The translations under genes and the position numbers were made by a program. Below are positions 23,855-31,522 of a DNA stretch of 45,671 bases, piece after piece. This DNA comes from DASZCR01 sp035942915 (GTDB lineage Bacteria > Acidobacteriota > Blastocatellia > Pyrinomonadales > Pyrinomonadaceae), in NCBI GenBank assembly GCA_035942915.1, contig DASZCR010000221.1, positions 1-45,671 of the forward strand, in the 5' to 3' direction. Under the pieces are notes generated by a model that worked only from the letters and a program-made list of their open reading frames with translations, had not been told where the DNA came from and searched no databases. Each line of letters starts with the position of its first letter. The stretch's first letter is position 1.

Positions 23855-24988
23855 TTATCTATCAATCTCGCCGAGCACGATGTCGAGCGTGCCGATGATG
23901 GCGACCACATCGGCGACGAGGTGGCCGATACACATCTGTCTGAGCGCCTGCAAGTTGATGAGGCACGGCGGGCGCACGCGGACGCGGTGCGGGCGGCTCG
24001 TGCCGTCCGAGACGAGGTAGCAGCCAATCTCGCCCTTCGGCCCTTCAATCGAATGATAGTAGTCGCCCGCAGGTGGCTTGATGACCTTCGGCAGCTTGGC
24101 GTTGACGGGGCCGTCCGGCAACTGCTTCAAAGCCTGTTGGATGATGCGGCGCGACTGTCGCATCTCTTCGAGACGGACGAGGTAGCGGTCGTATGTGTCG
24201 CCGTTCTCGCCGACGGGGATGTCGAAGTCGAGGTCTGCGTAGGCCGCATAGGGACGCGTCTTGCGTATGTCCCACGCGACGCCGGAACCGCGCAGCGCAG
24301 GCCCGGAGAGACCGATGGCGATGGCCTCCTCCGCCGAGATGACGCCGATGCCGACGGTGCGTCCGAGCCAGATGCGGTTCTCGGAAAGCAGCACCTCGTA
24401 CTCTTCCAGACGCTTCGGGAAGTTATCGACGAAGGACTGCACCTCTTCCGTGAAACCGTCGTAAGCGTCGTTGGGCATACCGCCGATGCGCCACGCGTGA
24501 CAGGTCAGACGCGCGCCGAATTGCTTCTCGAAAATCTTGAGAATCTCCTCGCGCTCGCGCAGCGCCCACAGTAGAACTGTGAACGAGCCGATGTCGAGGC
24601 CGTGCGTGGCGAGCCAGAGCAGGTGCGACGAGATGCGGTTGAGTTCGACGAGGATGGTGCGTATGTAGTGTGCGCGCGGAGGGACTTCGAGTCCCATCAT
24701 CTGTTCGACCGTCTCGACCCAGAGCAGGCCGTTCGAGACGGCCGAGATGTAGTCAAGCCTGTCCCAGTAGGGCGTGACCATCGGATAGAGACGGTTCTCG
24801 GCAATCTTCTCCATGCCGCGATGGAGATAGCCGATGTCGCAGTCGAGGTCGATGACGGTCTCGCCGTCGAGGCGCAGGATGACGCGCAGCACGCCATGTG
24901 TCGAAGGGTGCTGCGGCCCCATGTTCAAGACCATCTCAGGGCTGTCAAGCAAGGTCTCCTGTGTGGTCGCAACTTCTACTTGATGCAT
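23855..24988 (-). CDS. nuoD: NADH-quinone oxidoreductase subunit D
   Basis: NuoD is the 49-kDa subunit that forms the quinone site with NuoB. It has 377 residues and is not fused to NuoC. GPQHPSTHG (24-32) contains the quinone-site His31, and Tyr80 in RLDY aligns with the quinone-site tyrosine. GYLHRG, the RIGGMPND block, and the C-terminal GxxxLVSDG and IIGTLDIVLGEIDR blocks complete the family pattern. The hydrogenase-type nickel cysteines are absent, as expected. The neighbours are nuoC upstream and the AllA-like gene downstream, each separated from it by a heptamer element. No Shine-Dalgarno is visible. Confidence 0.97.
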   Translation of the reverse strand: MHQVEVATTQETLLDSPEMVLNMGPQHPSTHGVLRVILRLDGETVIDLDCDIGYLHRGMEKIAENRLYPMVTPYWDRLDYISAVSNGLLWVETVEQMMGLEVPPRAHYIRTILVELNRISSHLLWLATHGLDIGSFTVLLWALREREEILKIFEKQFGARLTCHAWRIGGMPNDAYDGFTEEVQSFVDNFPKRLEEYEVLLSENRIWLGRTVGIGVISAEEAIAIGLSGPALRGSGVAWDIRKTRPYAAYADLDFDIPVGENGDTYDRYLVRLEEMRQSRRIIQQALKQLPDGPVNAKLPKVIKPPAGDYYHSIEGPKGEIGCYLVSDGTSRPHRVRVRPPCLINLQALRQMCIGHLVADVVAIIGTLDIVLGEIDR

Positions 24989-25000
24989 AAGATTTCGGGA

Positions 25001-25082
25001 GTGATAGGTGATGGGTGAGAGGTGATAGGAGAAATCCTGTCTTTTCTTATCACCTATTACCTATCACCTATCACCTATCACT
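25001..25082. repeat. Heptamer palindrome element 6 (nuoC/nuoD)
   Basis: Four GTGATRG-type heptamers (25001-25028) precede the core GAGAAATCCTGTCTTTTCT (25029-25047). Five TATCACC-type copies (25048-25082) follow. Core and arm order match element 3 and element 5. Confidence 0.95.
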
Positions 25083-25091
25083 CATCGTCTT

Positions 25092-26366
25092 TCATTTCCT
25101 ATCTAACGGCAGCGGCTCGCGCCCGGCGCGGAAGAGTTCGCGGATGCGTCGCTCGTCGGGCGTCGAGAGGATTTCGAGGCCGTAGGCGCGGCGCTGTTCG
25201 AGTTGCTCTCGCTGCACGTTGGAGAACTCCGGCAGATGCTTGGTCGTCCAGCCGTTCTCGACGAAGTGGAGCGGATACTCTTTCCTGAACGGGTGGCCTT
25301 CCCAGTCGGGTGGAAGCAGCAGGCGACGCAAATCCGGGTGGTTGCGAAAACGCACGCCGAAGAGGTCGTAAACTTCGCGCTCCATCCAGTTGGCCGCAGG
25401 CCAGACGCCTGTCACGCTCTCGACGGGGGTCGCCTCGTCGGTCGCCACCTTCAGACGCACGCGCACGTTGCCCTGTATCGAGTAGAGATTGTAGACGACC
25501 TCGAAGGGCGCGTCCTGACGGTCTGGGAAGTGGACGCAGGTCACGTCGGAGAGATAATTGAAAGGAGTCTCGCGGTCGTCTCTGAGCGCGCGGCAAACGT
25601 CTGCGATGCTCTCGCGCCGGACGCGAATCGAGAGTTGACCGAGAAAGAGTGTGGCTTCGCCGAGCGCGTCGGTGAACCTCTCGCGCAGACGCCGCACCAG
25701 CGCGTGGTCTGAAGCGTCGGTCGGCTGCGGCCCTTCTTCCTTCTTCTTGACGGGCGCTTTCGGCGCGCCTGCGGCAGCGGCGGTCGGGGGCGTGGCCGCA
25801 CCGGCGGCGGCCGTCGAGGCTTTCGAGGCGGCGGCCTCTTTCAAAGCGGCGGCGCGCGCCTTCGCGTCGGCAATCTTGGCGGCCTTCTCAAGGTCTGCCT
25901 GCGAGGGACTTTTCAAGGGGTCGCCGACGGCGGGCGACTTGCCGCCGGGCGGTTCGTCGGCCGAGTGCGCCTGTGCGATGCGGTCGCCGCCGAGCGTCGG
26001 CGGTGTCTGTTCGGTGGCGGATGAGGGCGTGGCTGTTCCGGCGTCGCCTGCTGTGGCAGCGGCCTGCGCGTCGGCGGCGGCTTTCTTGGCAGCGTTGCGT
26101 GCCTTAGCCTCAGCGATGACGCGCGCGAGGCGTTCCTTTTTCTCTTCGGGCGTTTCGTCGGGCGGAGGCGCGTTCGACGAGGCGGCCGGGACGGTCGTTC
26201 CCGTCGTCGAACTGCCCGAAGGGGCTTTGCCGGTGAGTGCCGCCTGACTTTCGGGTGTCGGGCGTGGCTGGTCTGCGTCGGGCGGCGGCGGAAGCGCCCC
26301 GGCGTCCGGCGCGTTCCTCTCCTCCGCTCCTTCCGGAGACTTCGGTTTTTCGGGTTCGTCGGTCAT
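25092..26366 (-). CDS. nuoC: NADH-quinone oxidoreductase subunit C with long N-terminal extension
   Basis: The C-terminal half (about 219-424) is the 30-kDa subunit of complex I. It has NYLSDVTCVHF (270-280), WPAANWMEREVYDLFGVRF (322-340) and LPPDWEGHPFRKEYPL (351-366). The first ~218 residues are low-complexity: Pro/Ser/Thr/Ala stretches, with two Lys/Ala/Glu-rich helical segments (about 74-103 and 155-185). The usual NuoC is only 150-220 residues in all. The start at 26366 has AGGA 5 bases upstream, so the extension is probably translated. A good minus-strand promoter lies about 115 bases upstream, making nuoC the head of the second complex I transcript. Confidence 0.95.
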   Translation of the reverse strand: MTDEPEKPKSPEGAEERNAPDAGALPPPPDADQPRPTPESQAALTGKAPSGSSTTGTTVPAASSNAPPPDETPEEKKERLARVIAEAKARNAAKKAAADAQAAATAGDAGTATPSSATEQTPPTLGGDRIAQAHSADEPPGGKSPAVGDPLKSPSQADLEKAAKIADAKARAAALKEAAASKASTAAAGAATPPTAAAAGAPKAPVKKKEEGPQPTDASDHALVRRLRERFTDALGEATLFLGQLSIRVRRESIADVCRALRDDRETPFNYLSDVTCVHFPDRQDAPFEVVYNLYSIQGNVRVRLKVATDEATPVESVTGVWPAANWMEREVYDLFGVRFRNHPDLRRLLLPPDWEGHPFRKEYPLHFVENGWTTKHLPEFSNVQREQLEQRRAYGLEILSTPDERRIRELFRAGREPLPLDRK

Positions 26367-26481
26367 CGCATCCTACGGTTCGACTCGGAGGGCAGGACTG
26401 GAGGTTCGGACTCGTCCTGCTCACAAATACTTGTAAATTTGTGCGCTTACCTAGATGCTTGCGAAAGGCGTGACAGCAAGG

Positions 26482-26511
26482 TTTGTAACATGCGTTTTGC
26501 AAAGCTGTCAA
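26482..26511 (-). promoter_or_regulatory. Promoter for nuoC (sigma-70-like, extended -10)
   Basis: On the minus strand TTGACA (26511-26506) is followed 18 bases later by TACAAA (26487-26482), and TG stands one base before the -10 box. The nuoC start is about 115 bases downstream. It is divergent from the rpmE promoter. Confidence 0.65.
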
Positions 26512-26578
26512 CAAACTTATACGACGCCGCGAGCGAGGCTGCGCGCGGGGCGTGCGAGGCATCAAATACTTGTCCAAC

Positions 26579-26608
26579 TTGACGATACGAGAGTTCGGCA
26601 AGTATCAT
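26579..26608 (+). promoter_or_regulatory. Promoter for rpmE
   Basis: TTGACG (26579-26584) and TATCAT (26603-26608) are separated by 18 bases. This predicts a 5' leader of about 42 bases before the rpmE ATG at 26658. Confidence 0.65.
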
Positions 26609-26657
26609 GTCTTGTTCGTTTGGGGCGGTTTTCGCCCACCATGTAAGAGGAAGCGAA

Positions 26658-26906
26658 ATGAAGCCAGGAATTCATCCCGAATATCACGAAATCAGGGTGC
26701 TCTGCGCCTGCGGCAATAACTTCACGACCCGTTCGACCCGCAAGGACGAGTTGCACGTCGAAATCTGCTCCGAGTGCCATCCGTTCTTCACGGGCAAGCA
26801 AAAACTGGTCGATACGGCCGGTCGCGTCGACCGCTTCAACAAGCGTTACGGCAGGAAGACCGAGACGGCCGCCGCGCCCGCCGAGGGCGCAACCTCCGCG
26901 CAGTAA
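26658..26906 (+). CDS. rpmE: 50S ribosomal protein L31, zinc-binding form
   Basis: L31 bridges the two ribosomal subunits. The 82-residue protein starts MKPGIHPEYHEI and has the zinc set Cys16-x-Cys18 and Cys37-x2-Cys40, so this is the zinc-containing (C+) form. HPFFTGKQKLVDTAGRVDRFNKRYG is the family signature. The ATG at 26658 has AGAGGAAG upstream and gives the standard N-terminus. The C-terminal ~12 residues are an Ala-rich tail. It heads a plus-strand group (rpmE, DUF1385, prfA) found together in many bacteria. Here the group interrupts the complex I genes. Confidence 0.97.
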   Translation: MKPGIHPEYHEIRVLCACGNNFTTRSTRKDELHVEICSECHPFFTGKQKLVDTAGRVDRFNKRYGRKTETAAAPAEGATSAQ

Positions 26907-27163
26907 AAGCTGTCACGCGGTCAGACCATAAATTGATGAGGCACACAGCAGACCTCCGTCAGTATTAGCTACCCAAACCCGGACGCCGACGCTTTCACGC
27001 GCGCGGCGGTCGCCTCTCGGCGCATCCTCTCGAACGAGTTGCACGCCGCGACCGCCCACACGCACATGAAAAGGTCGGCGTCGTCGTTTACGGGGCGAGC
27101 CTCCGCAGCGTCTTCTCTCCGCCCTGCCCCCGTCGAAACCGATTCTTTAAGGAGCACAACGAA

Positions 27164-28396
27164 GTGAGCGCCAGCGAAAGAGATTTGATTGTGGGCGGGC
27201 AGGCCGTCATTGAGGGCGTGATGATGCGCACGCCGAACGCCTATGCCATCGCCGTGCGCAAGGCCGACGGCACCATCTCGCACACGGGCGCGCCGCTGCC
27301 GAAGTGGAGCGACAAATATCCTCTGCTCAAGTTGCCCGTCCTGCGCGGCGCGGCCGTCCTCGTGCAGTCGATGGCGCTCGGCATCAAGGCTCTCAACTTC
27401 TCGGCAGGCGAGGCGTTTGCCGACACAGAAGAGGCCAAAGAGGTCGAGGTTGTCCTGACGCCTGCCGTGATTGAGGGCGAAGGCGACTTCGCAGGCATCA
27501 CGGGCGCTGTTCCGGGACTCTTCCCCGTTCCGACCGAGCGGCGTCCGAAGGATGAGTTGAAAAAGGGCGGCACGGCCGCTGCCGCAGGCTCCATCGCCTT
27601 CGCGCTCTTCTTCAACGTCCTGCTCTTCATCGTTGCGCCCCTGCTCGTCACCAACGCTCTCTTCAACACCTTCGGCTGGGGCGTGAACAGCGCGGGGACG
27701 ACGGCCGCCGCCGTCAGCACCGTCGAACAGACGCAGCCGACGAGCGCCGCCGCAGCCGACTCGTCCGCGCAGACTTCCGCCACTGCCGCCGCGCCCGCTG
27801 CGACGGGCGGCGAAGCGTGGTACACGCGCGCTTACGCGAAGGTGCGCGGCTGGCTGCGCCCCGTCCAGATTACATGGCAGTTCAATCTGGTCGATGGCCT
27901 TATCCGCATGTTCTTCTTCCTCGTGATGATTTTCAGCTTCTCGCTCATCAAAGACATCCGACGCGTCTTTGAGTATCACGGCGCGGAGCACAAGACCGTC
28001 TTTACGTGGGAAGCAGGATTGCCGCTGACGGTCGAGAATGCGCGTCTGCAACCGCGCCAGCACCCGCGCTGCGGGACGAGCTTTCTGATGGTCGTGATGT
28101 TCGTCTCCATCGTCGTCTTCTCCGTCATCAAGTTCGACGCGCTCATCTACAATCTGCTCGTGCGCGTCGCGCTCGTGCCGCTCGTCGCAGGTCTCTCTTA
28201 CGAGATTATTCGTCTCTCGGCGAAACGAGAGTCGAGCATCATCTTCAAGCTGATGACGCTGCCCGGCGTGTGGCTGCAAAACATCACGACGAAGGAGCCG
28301 GACGACCAGCAACTCGAAGTCGCCATCCTTGCGCTCAAGGAATCTCTGAAGCTCGAACCGCAACCGGCCGCAGCGGTCGCCACGCCGCTCGCCTGA
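27164..28396 (+). CDS. DUF1385 (YqhQ-like) membrane protein
   Basis: The 410-residue protein begins with the family's conserved DLIVGGQAVIEGVMMRTPNA (7-26) and contains YHGAEHKTVF (271-280) and HPRCGTSF (300-307). Membrane helices lie at about 144-165, 245-262, 306-323 and 327-345. An Ala/Thr/Ser-rich insertion (about 176-215) lies between the first two helices and lengthens it beyond the usual ~300-330. The start is GTG at 27164, with AAGGAG 9 bases upstream. The biochemical function of the family is not established. The gene often sits between rpmE and prfA, as here, and prfA follows after 10 bases. Confidence 0.92.
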   Translation: MSASERDLIVGGQAVIEGVMMRTPNAYAIAVRKADGTISHTGAPLPKWSDKYPLLKLPVLRGAAVLVQSMALGIKALNFSAGEAFADTEEAKEVEVVLTPAVIEGEGDFAGITGAVPGLFPVPTERRPKDELKKGGTAAAAGSIAFALFFNVLLFIVAPLLVTNALFNTFGWGVNSAGTTAAAVSTVEQTQPTSAAAADSSAQTSATAAAPAATGGEAWYTRAYAKVRGWLRPVQITWQFNLVDGLIRMFFFLVMIFSFSLIKDIRRVFEYHGAEHKTVFTWEAGLPLTVENARLQPRQHPRCGTSFLMVVMFVSIVVFSVIKFDALIYNLLVRVALVPLVAGLSYEIIRLSAKRESSIIFKLMTLPGVWLQNITTKEPDDQQLEVAILALKESLKLEPQPAAAVATPLA

Positions 28397-28406
28397 GAAA
28401 AGAGCC

Positions 28407-29483
28407 ATGCTGGAAAAACTCGCACAGATTGAATCGCGCTACGAGGCGCTCACCGCAGAGATGTCTTCGCCGGAGGTCTATTCAGACCAATCGGCCTACG
28501 CCAAACTCGCCAAGCAGCACCGGCAACTCGGCGAAGTCGTCACGAAATACCGCGAGTGGAAGGCACTCAAGGAGGAACTCTCCGGCGCTAAAGAGTTGCT
28601 CGACCTGAGCGACGACGAGGAGATGCGCGAACTGGCGCGCGTCGAGATGGACACGCTCCAGACACGTCTCGAACAGACGGAGGAGGAGTTGCGCATCCTC
28701 CTGCTGCCGCGCGACCCGAACGACGAGAAGAACGTCATCCTCGAAATCCGCGCCGGGACGGGCGGCGACGAAGCCACGCTCTTCGCCGCCGAAATGCTAC
28801 GTATGTACGGCCGCTACGCCGAGCGTCAGGGCTGGCGCATGGAGGTTCTCGACGCTTCCGAGTCCGGCGTCGGCGGCGTCAAAGAGGCCATCGCGCTTAT
28901 CGAGGGCGATAAGGTCTACTCGAAACTGAAGCACGAGTCGGGCGTCCACCGCGTCCAGCGCGTCCCGCAGACGGAAGCGAGCGGACGCATCCACACCTCT
29001 GCCATCACGGTCGCCGTCTTGCCGGAAGCCGAAGAGGTCGATGTCAAGATTGACCCGAAGGACTTGCGCATCGACACCTTCTGTTCTTCCGGGCCGGGCG
29101 GTCAGAGCGTCAACACGACCTATTCGGCCGTGCGCATCACGCACCTGCCGACGAACACGGTCGTCTCCATGCAGGACGAGAAGTCGCAAATCAAGAACCG
29201 CGAAAAGGCGATGCGCGTCCTGCGCGCGCGCTTGCAGGAGTTGGAAGAGCAGAAGCAGCACGAGGCGCTCGCCAGCGAGCGTCGTTCGCAGGTCGGCAGC
29301 GGCGACCGCTCCGAGAAGATTCGCACCTACAACTTCAAAGAGAATCGCGTCTCAGACCATCGCATCGGCCTCACCATCCATCAACTCGACCTCGTCATGG
29401 AAGGCGCGCTCGACGAACTCGTCAATGCGCTCGTCGCACACTATCAGACAGAGAAACTGAAGGCCGAAACGGTCGCCGCATGA
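28407..29483 (+). CDS. prfA: Peptide chain release factor 1
   Basis: RF1 reads UAA and UAG and triggers peptide release. The 358-residue protein has the coiled-coil domain 1 (1-100), the codon-recognition tripeptide PQT (187-189, the RF1-type PxT) and the catalytic GGQ (231-233) in SSGPGGQSVNTT. The PxT motif separates it from RF2 (SPF type). The gene follows DUF1385 by 10 bases. The methyltransferase gene prmC, which often follows and methylates the GGQ glutamine, is absent here. A histidine phosphatase gene overlaps the stop instead. Confidence 0.97.
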   Translation: MLEKLAQIESRYEALTAEMSSPEVYSDQSAYAKLAKQHRQLGEVVTKYREWKALKEELSGAKELLDLSDDEEMRELARVEMDTLQTRLEQTEEELRILLLPRDPNDEKNVILEIRAGTGGDEATLFAAEMLRMYGRYAERQGWRMEVLDASESGVGGVKEAIALIEGDKVYSKLKHESGVHRVQRVPQTEASGRIHTSAITVAVLPEAEEVDVKIDPKDLRIDTFCSSGPGGQSVNTTYSAVRITHLPTNTVVSMQDEKSQIKNREKAMRVLRARLQELEEQKQHEALASERRSQVGSGDRSEKIRTYNFKENRVSDHRIGLTIHQLDLVMEGALDELVNALVAHYQTEKLKAETVAA

Positions 29484-30106
29484 AGACCCGCGTCCTGCTC
29501 GTGCGTCACGGCCAGTCGCAGGGTAACGCCGAGCAGCGTTTCGGCGGCCACTCGCCGACACCACTCTCCGCACTCGGACACGCGCAGGCTGAGGCGACCG
29601 CCCGCGCTCTCGTCACGGAGTCGGTCACGGCCATCTATGCGAGCGACCTGCTGCGCGCCGTCGAGACGGCTGCGCCGCTTGCCTCCGCCCTCCGACTCGA
29701 CATCAACACGAGCGCAGCCTTCCGCGAGCGCAGCGTCGGGCACATGGAAGGGCTGACATTTGAGGAGGCTGCTCGTCAGTACCCAGACGAGTATGCGGCG
29801 CTGCTCCGACGCGACTTCGAGCACGTCCTGACGGGCGGCGAAAGCTACCGGCAGATGCTCGACCGCGCCTCGCGCGAACTCGACCGCGTCATCGCACAAC
29901 ACGCGGGCGGAACCGTCGCCGTCTTTTCGCACACCGGGACTATCTGCATCCTCGCACTGCATCTGATGGGCGCACTCGACGCGCCGACCCTGCGCCCCGT
30001 CTGGATTTCATCTTCCAACTGCGGCGTCTCGCGCTTCTCGCTCCACGCCGACGGCTTCCTGCGCGTCCTCTCCATCAACGACACGAGCCACCTCTCCGGC
30101 CTCTAA
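29480..30106 (+). CDS. Histidine phosphatase (phosphoglycerate mutase-like) protein
   Basis: The 208-residue protein has the branch-1 histidine phosphatase set: RHGQSQGN (9-16) with the phospho-acceptor His10, SDLLRA (55-60), the acid Glu83 in FRER and the second His151 in FSHTG. It is close to GpmB, CobC and other broad phosphatases, and the substrate cannot be fixed from sequence. Its ATG overlaps the prfA stop by 4 bases (ATGA), which suggests coupled translation. A two-way terminator follows. Confidence 0.9.
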   Translation: MKTRVLLVRHGQSQGNAEQRFGGHSPTPLSALGHAQAEATARALVTESVTAIYASDLLRAVETAAPLASALRLDINTSAAFRERSVGHMEGLTFEEAARQYPDEYAALLRRDFEHVLTGGESYRQMLDRASRELDRVIAQHAGGTVAVFSHTGTICILALHLMGALDAPTLRPVWISSSNCGVSRFSLHADGFLRVLSINDTSHLSGL

Positions 30107-30124
30107 CACGAGCGCCCAAAAGTC

Positions 30125-30164
30125 GAAGGCCGCCCGACGCATGCGCTGAGCGGCCTTCTCTTCT
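30125..30164. terminator. Two-way terminator between the phosphatase gene and nuoB
   Basis: GAAGGCCGC (30125-30133) and GCGGCCTTC (30150-30158) pair perfectly around a 16-base loop. TCTTCT follows on the plus strand and CTTTT on the minus strand. Converging genes end on either side. Confidence 0.75.
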
Positions 30165-30211
30165 AAGTGTGCATCCGCTTTCGGAGGCGGACGTTTCAGA
30201 TGTTCTCTCTT

Positions 30212-30862
30212 TTAAGACCTCGCGTCGGCGACGACTTCGGCGGCTTCGCCGTCGAGCGGTGAGATGGCTTGCAGTTCGTCTTCGTCGCCTTCGAGATGAC
30301 GCTGGCGGCGCACGGTGCCGTCCGACTCGAAGATGTAGGCTGAGGGCGCTTCGCGCATGATGATGTCTTGCAGGCGCATCAGTCCGTAGAGCAGAGCTTC
30401 GGGGCGCGGCGGACAGCCCGGAATGTAAACGTCGACGGGGATGATACGGTCAACGCCCTGCATCGTCGAGTATGAATCGAACGGGCCGCCGGTCGAGGCG
30501 CACGCGCCCATCGCAATCACCCATTTCGGCTCAGGCATCTGGTCATAAACCCTGCGCACGACAGGCCCCATCTTCAGCGTCACCGTCCCGGCGACGATAA
30601 TGAGGTCGCTCTGTCGCGGCGAGGGGCGAAAGACGCCCGCGCCGAAGCGGTCAATGTCGAAGCGCCCCGCACCCGCCGCAATCATCTCGATAGCGCAGCA
30701 GGCCAGCCCGAACGTCATCGGCCACAACGCAGACTTCCGCGCCCAGTTCACGGCCTGCTGCACCGGCTTCACATTCATCACCGGCGCACCCAGATTCCGA
30801 CGCAGCGTATTGAAAAGCTGGTCAACCGACGTGAGAACTATTCCTTCAGGATGTTCAGCCAT
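30212..30862 (-). CDS. nuoB: NADH-quinone oxidoreductase subunit B
   Basis: NuoB holds cluster N2, the last iron-sulfur centre before quinone. The 216-residue protein shows the tandem Cys55-Cys56 in FGLACCAIEM, Cys121 in MGACASTGG and Cys150 in YIPGCPPRPE, the full N2 ligand set. A charged C-terminal tail follows (about 185-216). The ATG at 30862 is the family start. An upstream in-frame start would translate the heptamer repeat. No Shine-Dalgarno is visible. nuoB is the second and last gene of the nuoA transcript and lies about 3.8 kb from nuoC. Confidence 0.97.
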   Translation of the reverse strand: MAEHPEGIVLTSVDQLFNTLRRNLGAPVMNVKPVQQAVNWARKSALWPMTFGLACCAIEMIAAGAGRFDIDRFGAGVFRPSPRQSDLIIVAGTVTLKMGPVVRRVYDQMPEPKWVIAMGACASTGGPFDSYSTMQGVDRIIPVDVYIPGCPPRPEALLYGLMRLQDIIMREAPSAYIFESDGTVRRQRHLEGDEDELQAISPLDGEAAEVVADARS

Positions 30863-30874
30863 AAAAATCAACAG

Positions 30875-30964
30875 GTGATAGGTAATAGGTGATAGGTGAT
30901 GGGTGATGGGTGATAAGAGAAGACAGGTTTTAAATCCTATCACCTATCACCTATCACTTATCAC
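30875..30964. repeat. Heptamer palindrome element 7 (nuoA/nuoB), inverted core
   Basis: Six heptamers (GTGATAG, GTAATAG, GTGATGG and GTGATAA forms; 30875-30916) precede a 19-base core (30917-30935). Three perfect CCTATCA copies and one CTTATCA (30936-30963) follow. Read on the minus strand, the core contains CCTGTCTTCTCTTATC, the same as element 5, so this copy is inverted relative to elements 3, 5 and 6. Confidence 0.95.
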
Positions 30965-30968
30965 AGTC

Positions 30969-31412
30969 TTAAGCCCATTCCAGCGCGCCTTTGCGCCAGG
31001 CGTAGTAGTAGCCGACGACGAGGATGCCGATGAAGACGAACATCTCGATGAGGGCGAACTTGGTGAAGGAGAAATCGTCGCCCATGAAGATAATCGCCCA
31101 CGGGAGCAGGAAGATGGTCTCCACGTCGAAGATGAGAAAGAGCATGGCGACGATGTAGTAGCGCACGGTGAAACGGTCGTGCGCTTCGGTCGTCGGCTCG
31201 ATGCCGCACTCGTAGGGGCGCATCTTCGCCTTCTGCCAGAGGCTCGGTCGCACGAGACGGCCGAGGACGATGGGCAGCACGGGGAACATGATGGCGAAGA
31301 GGAAGAAGACCATCACCGGCCAGTAAGCCGTCAACGGCGAGCCGACCTCAGAGGCCGTCCGCGCCGTTTCCATGTTTGTCAGAGTCGTCTGTAGGAGAAT
31401 CGCGCCTTGCAT
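30969..31412 (-). CDS. nuoA: NADH-quinone oxidoreductase subunit A
   Basis: NuoA is a three-helix membrane subunit whose first loop shapes the quinone entrance. The 147-residue protein has helices at about 31-51, 87-107 and 118-136. The loop motif YECG (67-70) carries the conserved cysteine, and FDVE (95-98) gives the membrane acids. The N-terminus is ~15 residues longer than usual. The Met at residue 14 (31373) is an alternative start, but neither start has a good Shine-Dalgarno. A near-consensus promoter lies about 57 bases upstream. Confidence 0.95.
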   Translation of the reverse strand: MQGAILLQTTLTNMETARTASEVGSPLTAYWPVMVFFLFAIMFPVLPIVLGRLVRPSLWQKAKMRPYECGIEPTTEAHDRFTVRYYIVAMLFLIFDVETIFLLPWAIIFMGDDFSFTKFALIEMFVFIGILVVGYYYAWRKGALEWA

Positions 31413-31468
31413 GTGGAAAGTTTTGGCCTTTCGTCGCGCGCTTTCGGTCGGAGCAGTCTACGCGGGCG

Positions 31469-31498
31469 ATTCTAGGCGTTGGCCGCAAACGTTGTCAA
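31469..31498 (-). promoter_or_regulatory. Near-consensus promoter for nuoA-nuoB
   Basis: On the minus strand the perfect -35 TTGACA (31498-31493) is followed after 18 bases by TAGAAT (31474-31469). This predicts a leader of about 50 bases to nuoA. Confidence 0.8.
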
Positions 31499-31522
31499 CG
31501 AACTTTTCCCAAACCCTTACGT

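Noticed and set aside
26907..27163. A possible small gene or structured RNA between rpmE and the DUF1385 gene
   Set aside because: No frame has a start with a ribosome-binding site and a family-like sequence, and no clear hairpin with a T run was found.
28965..28973. PQT in place of PAT in RF1 as a defective codon-recognition motif
   Set aside because: The RF1 motif is PxT, and other variable middle residues are known in functional RF1 proteins, so this is normal variation.
20013..30964. The heptamer arrays as CRISPR arrays
   Set aside because: The units are seven bases with no spacers between them, and they form mirror-paired arms. No cas gene is present.
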